A DNA stretch of 64,000 nt from NCBI GenBank assembly GCA_963969395.1, contig OZ017805.1:1550001-1614000 (forward strand), given 5' to 3'. The stretch's first letter is position 1, and every line of letters starts with the position of its first letter. The DNA comes from Pseudoscleropodium purum. Taxonomy: Eukaryota > Streptophyta > Bryopsida > Hypnales > Brachytheciaceae. Both the position numbers and the translations under genes were made by a program. Positions 55,203 through 64,000 of the stretch are shown here, one piece after another. Under the pieces are notes generated by a model that was not told the origin of the DNA, did not search any database, and saw nothing but the letters and a program-made list of their open reading frames with translations.

Positions 55203-57181
55203 CTACCTCCTTTTACGTGTCTTCTTTGAGCTATTTTCACTTTTACTTCTTGGTGTCTTAATAGAAGCCTTTACTAGAGTAGTCTTGGTTGCCACTCGAG
55301 TCTGAATCTTGCGTTGGACAAGTGGAGGTGAAACTTCTTCCTTCGTTTCCGATTCGGATCCATTCTTTAGCTCTTCCTCATCAGAATCCACAATTTCCTC
55401 AATCTCTAGCTTCTTCGCTTGCGATGAGTTACTCAACTCTATCTCCATATAGTCTTGTTAGGGTGATGGAGCTGCATGTATAAAAAATCTTTCAGATAGG
55501 ACCGGGCTAAATTTGTCACAGCACCAATTCGATCAATGAGGTTTCCAAGGATGTTCAATCCAGGCATCTTGAACTTTCCATCCATAACCCAATTAATTGA
55601 CGGAAGACTTGGCTGGACAGAAACTTTTTATAGCGTCGAAATGAATCTTCCAATTGGCTCCTTCTCAAGCTCAAGTATTGCCTACTTTATTGGTGGGGTT
55701 CGTACTTGACTTATTGACGGACCTACAGATGGAGTTAAAATAGATGTCTATCCTGTTGGTTGTAGCTAAACCAAAATTCTAGAAGTCTGTCAAACTAGAG
55801 TCTGTTTGATCGGAGTATTCTGGAAAAGCTTACCAGGGACTTTCGAAAACCTTGATAAGTCTATAGCCTTATTCAGATCTAAGTGTCCTAGCAATTTGTG
55901 CATTTCCTTCAAGATAATGCTCATCCAAGCTTCAAAATCAACTAGAATCATCACCACCTTCGATCGAGTTATATAGCCTTCCTTTTTCAACCAAGCGTTG
56001 TAAAGATTAGATCTAATCACAATATGCTCCAGTTGCTCTACTAGTTCCTTTAGGCCCTAGACGAGTTAGAAAACATCTGTCTCCCTTTGCCTTGCTATAT
56101 TCAACTCCTGTTTTTTTCACTCAAACCAAAATTGGAGGTCATTCCATTCCTTCTCCAAGTTTTGGATTTGCTCCTCCTTCCTGTGTAATTCTTTCCGATC
56201 TAGTCATTGTTTGATCTCGTCGAGAATCTTGTCCGAATCTACCTTCAGTTCATCTGAATTGCTGAGTAGGAGTTCTGCCATCTCGCCATACATCTATTGA
56301 GCCTGCCACATCTATTGGAGTTTAGTTTCAAAGAAATTTGGGTCTTTGTTTAGATTCGGAACTTGGCTAGGCTCTTCCCTTTTCGAAGTTGGCAACTTCC
56401 CTCATGTAGCTAGATCCATGGACTTCCTCCTTTTGCGCTTGGCAATTTCTTCTTCTTTCGGTTGTCCTCCCTCTTTAGATTTTGATTGGTCCTTCTCCAC
56501 TTCATCCATGAGATCATACTCCAGAATCTTGACTCTAGTATCAGACTGTATCATCTCCTGACCACTCTAGACCTACCTCTAGTGGTAGAAGTGAAACAAA
56601 TACAAGCTAATAGGGCTTTGTTTCCCCCATAACACATAATTAACTAGCTTCAATACTACACTTGCAATCACTCTTCCCCAATACACAATCCAATCTTCTA
56701 GCACTCCAAGGATGGTGTTAGCCACCATGACCATAATCCGAGTAGGCTTTTCCGGATACATGATTGGAGTAAAAAACTCTAGCACCCATCTATGCCTCTC
56801 ATTTCTACACTTACTAATGGCATAACCTTCCTTCATATTAGTCGGACTTCGAAACTTATCGTTCAAGTACTTATTCGATTGAGAAGCTAATCCAAATTCG
56901 CTTTTCCTAAATGAGTATATGTCCGCCCAAACATCCTCCGTCTATACTATAGGTTGACTTCTCACTATCAACTTGTATTGATTTGGAACCCTATGGATGA
57001 GCTCCTATATCATCTCATCATTTTTTATGTTCCACAACTTCCATAATAGACTGACGCATCCGATACACATTAGATCCTTCTCTAGTTGCTTTTGAAAGTT
57101 TGGATTAGAAAGAATGACATAATAGACCATCTGGGCTACAACTACTAGTTTCTAGAGAAGCGGATTGCCAACCTCTGCCAT
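55203..57181 (-). pseudogene. Ancient homologue of the LTR-embedded ORF
   Basis: On the minus strand from about 57181, broken frames follow the same plan as the young protein. An N-terminal part with CIGCVSL parallels MGCVGF. A core (56579-56866) with GYAISKCRNERHRWVLEFF, YPEKPTRIMVMVANTILGV and ISLYLFHFYH parallels GYAVEDCLDDRHRRLLQF, HPEKPTRVTITLGNTIFGA and CPYLFHLY. Charged helical sequence and a Ser/Glu-rich basic end (55203-55448) follow. Several stops and frame changes make it inactive. DNA identity around it is low, while the protein pattern is kept, so the ORF is old in this lineage and was under protein-level constraint. Confidence 0.75.
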
Positions 57182-57614
57182 GAGGTGCCGACACTAGAAA
57201 ACCTAATTTGGTGCAAACCGCACTGACCTTTCCCTTCTCTCCTAAGCATGATCACTAATTCACCGCTTTTTCACTCAACTATATGTACAAGGAGTTCAGC
57301 AAATGCAGAGGAAGAAAAATGGAGTGGTAGTGGGTTTAAGTACCTTACGAGTGGCCAATAATTCCTGACAAAGAACGGATAGGAGACCGTTCCCATAATA
57401 GTGTCCTAGTTTCCTAGACCGGAACCCTATGTTGTAGGTTCTTTAGACCGAAACTTTTTCGGATTCCAGATCCACCTTGAATCTGATAATATGACATTCC
57501 TAACAATTCTAGTAATCCAAAAACTGACTACTCTAGAAATACCCCTAATAGAGCTAGAATCCCTATAGGTTACCCAAAAATGATACAATTTTAGTCTATT
57601 CTATCCCTATTCTA

Positions 57615-57848
57615 CAGGGTTGATAGGACATCCGGACACGGACGTTGTGTCCGCAGCGTCCGCTAACAATCGCGGACGCCGTCCGCCCTATCCCGCCCTG
57701 TCCGCCCCGCCCTATCCGTCCTGTCCGTCCGCCCTGCCTGTCCGCCTTCCGACGGCAGGAGGGATGCTACATCCGCTAGCGTCCGTGCGGACGAACGTCT
57801 GGGTTACAAACGCCTTTTTCGGGCGAATGTAGAGATTTGTCAACCCTG
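57615..57848. mobile_element. hAT-type MITE, 234 bp, GC-rich
   Basis: The ends are CAGGGTTGATAGGACA and the inverse complement of CAGGGTTGACAAATCT, flanked by the perfect 8-bp duplication CTATTCTA (57607-57614 and 57849-57856). This is the hAT pattern. The interior is very GC-rich with repeated GTCCGC/GCGGAC words. Its left 50 bp nearly match the terminus of the two kinase-carrying units at 2138 and 60242, so they appear to be one family. Confidence 0.9.
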
Positions 57849-57904
57849 CTATTCTAGTCTAATTCTATCCAGTTTGAATTTCCGTGCTCCCACACTAAGC
57901 CCCT

Positions 57905-58715
57905 AGGTGGACATTTTGGCTTTGACTTTGTGCAAAGATTTGTGTTGGTTTGTTTATTGGAGTGCTAAGATGTTAAAAGGATGGGTGAGGAGGAATTGGA
58001 TCTTAGTTAACCAGCCAGACTAAGAGAATATATTTGTAATAGAGTTGGACTTGTGAATTAGGACTTGTGCGTAGTACCTTTGAACTATCGGAACAGTAAT
58101 CCAGTAAAGCTAAAGAGTAGTGTGAGAGTAGGTTTGGAATCAAGTACAATTCCGTGCAGAGATAAGTGACCACTAATGGAAATCTCTACTAATCTGAAGG
58201 TCTACCAACTACATGATCAGTCTAACAACTAGAAAAACTATCTTCTTTTAGTTCCGGATGCCTTTGATCTGTCATTATAGTGGAAGGGACTAGTGGCAAC
58301 TTTGAGTGACCTACTTGCTAGATCGGCCATCCGGAAAGTTGTGAGGATGTCAACTATTCTTCTCTACCACAACACACTGATTTTCTTGTATATTTATTTA
58401 TTTCAATAAGATTAGAGAATATAAGAAACCTAAATGGTGAAGTCCCTACCCCTCTAAAGATCAATAGTGGACCCTGTAATGGTAAAATAAAGGTATAGAA
58501 AACCAGTAAATTGAAGAGATGAAACCGGAATCCAAGTGAGGATGGATCTGGATTGGATTCTAGAAAGTAACTAGAACTAGAAAAGAGAAAGGGAGTGGAT
58601 TGATTGAAAAGCGAAGAAATCCGGATACCTTAGCTTGCAACATCCTAGAATCCTCTAGGATGATATTTCGAGTCATTTTACCACATTTGTGTGTTGTAAT
58701 GATACTTATGCCTAG
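57905..58715 (+). mobile_element. Old LTR relic, plus orientation, right fragment
   Basis: The sequence is the inverse complement of 54116-54935 in content and order (for example GTGCAAAGATTTGTGTTGG and GGATGATATTTCGAGTCATT). It probably completes the plus-strand relic at 38340-38860. Edges are approximate. Confidence 0.6.
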
Positions 58716-58718
58716 ACC

Positions 58719-60180
58719 ATGTATACGACAAAGCTTGGATTACAAGTAACTCATCCATCTTATATCACTTTGAAATGTGCTGATCAAAGTTTGGTCAAAA
58801 CTCTAGACCGAATTAGGAATCTTTGCATACAAATAGGGGAAGTTGACTATAGAATCACTTTCGAAGTCATAAAATTGAAGGAAGAAGCTAATGAGGGCTA
58901 TCCCCTTCTTCTAGGCCGTGATTTCTTGAGCCAATGTAGTAGAGTGGTGAATTGGACTAAGAAGCACCCAACTTTTACTTATGGACCTACAAAAGTTAGA
59001 ACTATGGTATCTATCGTGTCTCGTGGCCCTTTGCTAAGAGTTGACGGAAAATATGAACTACCAATTATTCATTCCAACAGAGAAAAAGCAACTATAGATC
59101 TTGAAACCATAAAATGCATTGGACTAGGACTATATGACTACAAAGATGATGGTACTTTTGCCAAATGGCTCCAAGACCATCCTTGTTCAGAGGATGAAGC
59201 ATTTGTCCTCATAGATGAAGAGGTATCTAATTCTGTGATTAGAGTGAGTGAACCATCAACATCTATTAAGGAAGAACCCACAAATTTCTCTAAAGAAATC
59301 AACATTAACTAAGCACTAAGCACAAATCTAGAGTCTCAGACCAACATAACCATAGAACTTTGGACTTAAATGAGGTTCTAGCAATGGTTGAAGAATACCG
59401 GCTCACATCAATATTAGAGATTGAAGAATTGGAAGAACTACAACCGAAAATCTCAAACAAACATGCTATAGTAGAAGGAAGCAATAAGCCAAAAGGACCT
59501 CTATCCATGACATTGTCATTTCCACATCAATAATCAATTGGCAGAAATCTAGTAATATCTCATATTGCAATTCTTTTACATTTACATCAATTTGATGATT
59601 CAATTCATGCATGTTTTTTTATGAACCCTTTAGGGATCATGATTGCATTTATCAAAAACAACAAAGTCATTTGGCCGATCTACAATGTCCAAACCCATTG
59701 CCTAACATTCAAGAGCAATAACAACATATGCACTTGTCATTGGTAGTGCTTGTGAGATCACCATCATTAGTCGTAAACTTAATAAAAGAGAAAAAGGCTG
59801 CTAGATGACCTCAGCGGCTCAACCCTACCCAAATACATACTCTCACATTCAAAATTCCATTAGTTCCCAAGAAGGCTCTTCAAAAAGTGTTCTACAACCA
59901 ATTATGGAGACTCATGAAGATCATGAAGAAACATTGAAAGGGGTTGAAAGCAAAGCGCCCATGTTGTTTATTAAGAAGGTAGAAATAGCTCATGGTGCCT
60001 AGGACAAGATAGAAGAAGCAACACTAAAAGTTGTTCTATATGGAATAACCAATGCTCCCGAAATCTTTCAACAACGACTAAAGATGGCCTCACTAAGAAA
60101 AGTAAAACCGAAAGAGTTCACCAATTGCAAAAGACTACCACCAAATGGCTTCAAGTTAGAAAAAAGGTATATTCCATCAT
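58719..60180 (+). pseudogene. Ancient gypsy protease-region relic
   Basis: A 197-codon frame (58719-59312) contains TTKLGLQVTHPSYITLKCAD and YPLLLGRDFLSQC, the second half of a retropepsin (the LLGRDFL motif). Weaker, broken frames follow to about 60180, including YGITNAPEIFQQRL, which resembles a reverse transcriptase fragment. It overlaps by a few residues with the protease end of the relic at 35877-38163 (YTMEKLG and YTTKLG), so the two could be halves of one element with rearrangement or two related elements. Confidence 0.6.
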
Positions 60181-61022
60181 TAATTTTTTATCTTATCTTT
60201 TACAATTTGCTTATAATCCTTAAAGATTAAACACAAAAAATCAGGGTTGACACGACGTCTGGACGCGGACGCTATGTCCGCAACGTCCGCTGACATTCGC
60301 GATCCCGGGGGACGCAGCGTCCGCCGGGACCGCCCCGTCCACCCCGTCCGCTTTGACAGTCCTGTTTCCCCCAATCGCCCTACCCAAACTGCCCCGCGGT
60401 CACTCCCTTAATCCTTAAACAATTAAATATTAAATGAAGTGCAATGGTTCGCGATTTGACTCATATTTTCAAATGTCATGAAATTTGTGCATATAGAAGA
60501 TATTCCTCATCCCCACATTTTATTAAAAAATTTCAGCCCAAAATATGCAACTCTATAGTCACACGTATGCCCAAAAATTATATATTGCCCCAAAACACAT
60601 GTTGGTCCTTTAGGGATTCAACCACATAGGGAAAAAAATTAAAACAATGTTTCTTATAAGTTGAAAGATTATAAAGTTTAACCATGAGTCCATGATAGTC
60701 TTGAAACTATGAAAAAATTCCAATTCATTTTCAGAAGGCAAACAAAAAAAGTTTGTGACTTCAAATATATGTATATATATATATATATATATACTATTTA
60801 AAAAATCGAAATCAACACAAATACAAACATAATCAATATGGGCAAAATGTATTGAATTTAATATAGAATACCATATATTGTGAACTCAAAAATTTACATA
60901 TACCATATAGTGTGCACATTTGGCTAATTGCACATATAATTTTTTTCATTCCAACTCTATATTTCTAAACTAATTTTTAATGCCTGTATAACCTATTCAA
61001 CTACTACTTCTGCACTACCAAT

Positions 61023-62515
61023 CTAATATAAATGGCGAAAATGTTCATCTGGCATTGGCCAACGATATGTATTAGAAAATCGCGTAATCACATGGGCCAA
61101 ACTAGTATTTTCATCGTCAGTCTTCGAAGAAATGCGCTTCAAGTAAGCATAAAACACTTTTGCAAAGTCATGAAAGGCAAATTGTGTCGCACTAAGTGTT
61201 TTAAGTAGCAAGTTGAGATACGCCTTTGACATGTTGTTTCCATTCATCCGCCGAGCAATTTTTCGAATGGCATACTCTTTCGACTTACGTGAATACATCA
61301 GAATGACTTCCACATCTGCACCTACTTTATGCAAATATGTAATACGTGGATCCACCCACCATCTCCTCTGCAAAGTCTGTTTCATCTCATTTGCTGATGT
61401 GAATGTGTACAAAGACTTCATTGGCTGAGAAGCTAAGGTGGTCATGCCCCAATCGCAAACTCCAATGTACACATATGACTCATCCTCTGGAAAATGCAAC
61501 AAGATGTTGTCCGGAGAAAGATCATTGTGCAAATGTCCAGTAAGATGCACTGCATACATTATATGCATAAACGCCCATGTCAACTCCGTGCGCTTCTTCC
61601 GATATCGCCCTAAACGGTGAGCTTTTACAACCTTCTCTTCGGTTGGATTCGTATACATCAAACAGATTTGAATGTTGTCTGGATAGTCCTTATCCATATT
61701 CAACATTTGTCGAAGAGTTCTACCATTCCACCAATACGCATACCTTCACACGTCGTTCCGTATACCGCAGCAAACTGTATCACACCCGCGTGTGGATTTC
61801 GAACAGCCATTAATTTGTTTTGATGTTCTAACTTTGCAAGATCGGGTCGAGTTTGGTGGTGAATGGATTTCTTTGCCGCAAACTCCCAATGAGGAAGTAT
61901 TCCTGGACATCTTTCAATACGAACCTTTCGAATCGTTGCATGTCCACCTCTCATCGTTCTATCATCAACAGCAATCACGCGTGCTATATCTGGAAGTGCT
62001 ATGAGGTGCCGTTTGGTCCTTTCTGCTTCAGCAACTCCATCATTGCTTTTCCACCAATTAATCGAACCAACTCGATTGTGCTTTTTGGCGAATAGAGCAC
62101 ATCGCCCCCTAAATAAATCCGCTTTCAGAATCACTTCTTCAAACTGGGCGTCATTGGATCGATATTCCTTGCCATATTTAACCAAAATGACTTTGGAATT
62201 CCACAAAACGTCATGAACCTTGTTCTCCAAACATTTGGTGAAGTGCGTTTTATGCATTTCGTCATGCCACTTCGCAACATTCAATGCATTCAACAACATC
62301 TATGTCATGTCTACCTTGAATTTAGACACGCACTCCTTTTGATATATGATGTACTTATTGTCTAAACACAATGTTGTTTCCGATTCATGAAATTGAACGA
62401 TGCGTTCGATCATGAATTTCTTGCATTCTTCCGAAGGACTTTGGCGAGCTACCTTCAAATTTGATGGTCCCTCTCTATGTTTTAGTTTCGCAACCTTCTT
62501 CTTCCCATTCGGCAT
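61023..62515 (-). pseudogene. Protein-kinase-like pseudogene, copy 2
   Basis: Read from ATG 62515 (MPNGKKKVAKLK). The N-terminal region, a glycine strand (RTMRGGHATIRKVRIERC), the AAKK lysine, the catalytic loop HNDLSPDNILLHF and the DWG metal triplet are all present, with WWVDP in the place of the APE motif. The frame is broken by a TAG at 62300-62302 (CAG in copy 1) and a 1-bp deletion near 61740. Otherwise the kinase half (61023-61706) is open. It would be about 500 residues long. Together the two copies show that the ancestral gene was intact. HND in place of HRD and DWG in place of DFG are unusual; substrate is unknown. Confidence 0.75.
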
Positions 62516-62699
62516 CGTGACAAATGAAACTGATATAGATCAAATTTTTTAATTTAAAATTGAATTCATGCGCAAGTGTTCAAAAATTTGGCAACAAAAG
62601 GGCCTCAATAAACCACTCTTGCCTTGCCTAGAAAAAGAGCCAATAGAGGATGAACCATCAAGCTCTCCGCTCCACCTTGCATTCACAAGGGGCAAAGCA

Positions 62700-63225
62700 A
62701 AAGTAACAATGCGGACGGCCCCAAACTGTCCGCCCGATCGGACGGGCCGCGGGTGGCGGACGCATCGGCCGTCCGCCTCTCTAAAACCCTACAGCCGCGT
62801 CCGCCCGATCGGACGGCCACGAGTGGACAAATCTGGCGTCCGCCCAATCGGACGGGCCACGGCTGATGGACGCATTGGCCGTCCGTCTCCCCAAAACCCT
62901 ACATCCGCGTTCACCCGATCGGACGGCCACGGACGGAGAAATCTAGCGTCCGCCCGATCCGACGGGCAGCGGCGGACGGCCCGTCCACCCCATCAAATGG
63001 TTCCAAACCGTCTACCCAATCGGATGGGCCGCGAGTAGCGGACGCATTGGCCGTTCGCTTCTCCAAAACCCTGCAGCCCCGTTCGCCCGATCGGACGGCC
63101 ACGGGTGGACAAATCTGGCGTCTACCAGATCCGATGAGCAGGGATGAACAGATTATGTGTCCACCTGATCCAACGGCCACGGGCGGACAAATCTGGTGTA
63201 AACCGATCGGACGGCGAAGAACGGA
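62700..63225. repeat. GC-rich array of CCCGATCGGACGG words, period about 110 bp
   Basis: CGATCGGACGG or a near form occurs near 62735, 62806, 62845, 62916, 62955, 63018, 63088 and 63202. The spacing alternates 71 and 39 bp, giving a composite unit of about 110 bp in the first half. AAAACCCTACAGCCGCGTCC and GTGGACAAATCTGGCGTCC are other parts of the unit. It lies upstream of the kinase-like gene and may be a subterminal region of the hAT-like unit. Confidence 0.75.
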
Positions 63226-63240
63226 TTGCTCTAATATCCC

Positions 63241-64000
63241 GATTTTTTATGTGAGTTTCGAATTTGATTTTGTTTTCAAGTCTTAAAACAGGCTAGGAGC
63301 CTCAAAAATGGTGCATTCGAGAGTTGATCCGCTTTTTTCATCTATTTCATTGGATGGAAATATTTTTTTCTCATTTTTCAGACAAAGAGAAATTAATGAG
63401 GAATTAAAATCAAGTGGTTTTGTATTTTTTCAAAGATTTGTAATTTATTTATAAATTTTCAAATGACTTGCATCATAAGTCCCTATTGTGACCCTAGGTC
63501 TTTCAAAAATGGTGCACTTGCAATTTTAAATAAAAATAGAAAAGATAAAGAGAAGAATTAACTCTTGTATTTAATGATGTTTTTTTTTCGATGCATTCCA
63601 TCAATGTACTTGTCAATTAAAGAACCATAAATAAACCATTTTAGTGAACTTCCATATTTGAAAATAGAATCTAAAGAGGAATCACTAATTGTCTAATTTC
63701 GGCATTTCTTCATACCAATAACAAATCATTTCAGTTTTTAGCAATCGTTGAATGAAGAATAAAAAAATTTCAAATATTCAAATAATTCAATCTTTCATAA
63801 ATTAATTAGAAATACATTTATACCATTTATGAGTTTCTAAATGTAATAAACAGACAACAATAATTTCAAAATACACAGCATGCTAGTACATATTTAACCT
63901 CGAATGCTAAATTCAGAAATAGACATAATATGGCTCTTATAAAGTTACATTTCTTCTTCATATTTTTATTATTTATCAAAGTCGCTTATAGCCTTATACA
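63241..64000. other. AT-rich spacer, no gene seen
   Basis: AT-rich sequence. The phrase TCAAAAATGGTGCA occurs twice (near 63302 and 63505). Nothing else is supported. Confidence 0.5.

Larger units (their letters stand above)
54116..57904 (-). mobile_element. Old LTR relic, minus orientation, copy 2
   Basis: An approximately full-length relic of a diverged LTR related to the young family. It lies directly beside copy 1 in the same orientation and keeps the internal ORF as a pseudogene (55203-57181). A hAT MITE is inserted at 57615. The end reads GAATTTCCGTGCTCCCACAC, matching the end of copy 1. The tandem arrangement could be the two LTRs of one element that lost its interior. Edges are approximate. 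Confidence 0.65.
60242..63240. mobile_element. hAT-like unit carrying a kinase-like gene (copy 2)
   Basis: The unit begins at CAGGGTTGACACGACGTC (60242). A GC-rich subterminal block reaches about 60410, followed by AT-rich sequence with a (TA)n run near 60773-60793, the kinase-like pseudogene, and a GC-rich array at 62700-63220. The first 2.4 kb are an inverted duplicate of 1-2138. I could not find the opposite terminus (expected to end TCAACCCTG), so the right edge is only a guess. Confidence 0.55.

Noticed and set aside
60773..60793. (TA)n run as a regulatory TATA element
   Set aside because: It is a simple dinucleotide microsatellite in AT-rich DNA; the matching place in copy 1 has only a shorter run.
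63061..63075. AAAACCCTG near 63071 as the second terminus of the kinase-carrying hAT unit
   Set aside because: It belongs to the AAAACCCTACAGCC part of the local array, and no 8-bp duplication matching CAAAAAAT is found beside it.
62700..63225. CRISPR-like array
   Set aside because: Repeat units are degenerate with composite spacing and no unique spacers; the context is a eukaryotic transposon.

Overview
This looks like a transposon-saturated, gene-poor stretch of a land-plant nuclear genome. The evidence is a Ty3/gypsy element of the Ogre/Tat/Athila kind with a primer-binding site matching plant tRNA-Asp, hAT and CACTA-type DNA transposon remains, AT-rich spacers and no prokaryotic gene organisation. 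The species cannot be named from the sequence. I see no gene that is clearly a conserved host gene; almost every coding stretch is a transposon gene or a broken relic.

The dominant family is an LTR retrotransposon with unusually long LTRs (about 3.3 kb, 9-bp perfect inverted ends beginning TGTCGCAGC). It occurs five times as LTRs: one complete element at 41216-53733 (two LTRs, PBS, gag, pol, PPT) and three solo LTRs, each with a perfect 5-bp target duplication (4193-7496 minus, 13599-16868 plus, 31803-35080 plus). Every LTR carries a protein-coding gene of about 552 codons in the sense direction, not related to gag or pol. It is fully open in two copies and broken by one nonsense codon in each of the other three. 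A TATA box lies before the gene and another after it. A very diverged homologue survives in old LTR relics (55203-57181 minus), so the gene appears to be an ancient part of the lineage. This is the most interesting system in the window.

Layout: 1-2138, kinase-like pseudogene (copy 1) inside a hAT-like unit; 2848-4182, a second, distant kinase-like pseudogene; 4193-7496, solo LTR; 7640-9075, degenerate repeat array; 9429-10995, unknown coiled-coil gene relic; 12005-12265, array; 12539-19088, hAT (DUF659-type) transposase pseudogene split by a solo LTR; 19100-31500, AT-rich DNA with a 220-bp tandem repeat, a foldback element, a variable array, a CACTA-type MITE and an unidentified coding relic; 31556-35830, another coding relic split by the third solo LTR; 35877-38163 and 58719-60180, ancient gypsy gag/protease relics; between them a nest of old LTR relics, the complete young element and a hAT MITE; 60242-63230, kinase pseudogene copy 2 (inverted relative to copy 1) in the same hAT-like unit with a GC-rich subterminal array; 63240-64000, AT-rich DNA.

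Across the window, stop codons in relics that can be compared with an intact sister copy are C-to-T changes at CG, CAG or CAA, as expected from decay of methylated cytosines in silenced plant transposons. gag and pol of the complete element share one reading frame and are separated by a single UGA followed by C, with no start codon for pol, which suggests stop-codon readthrough.
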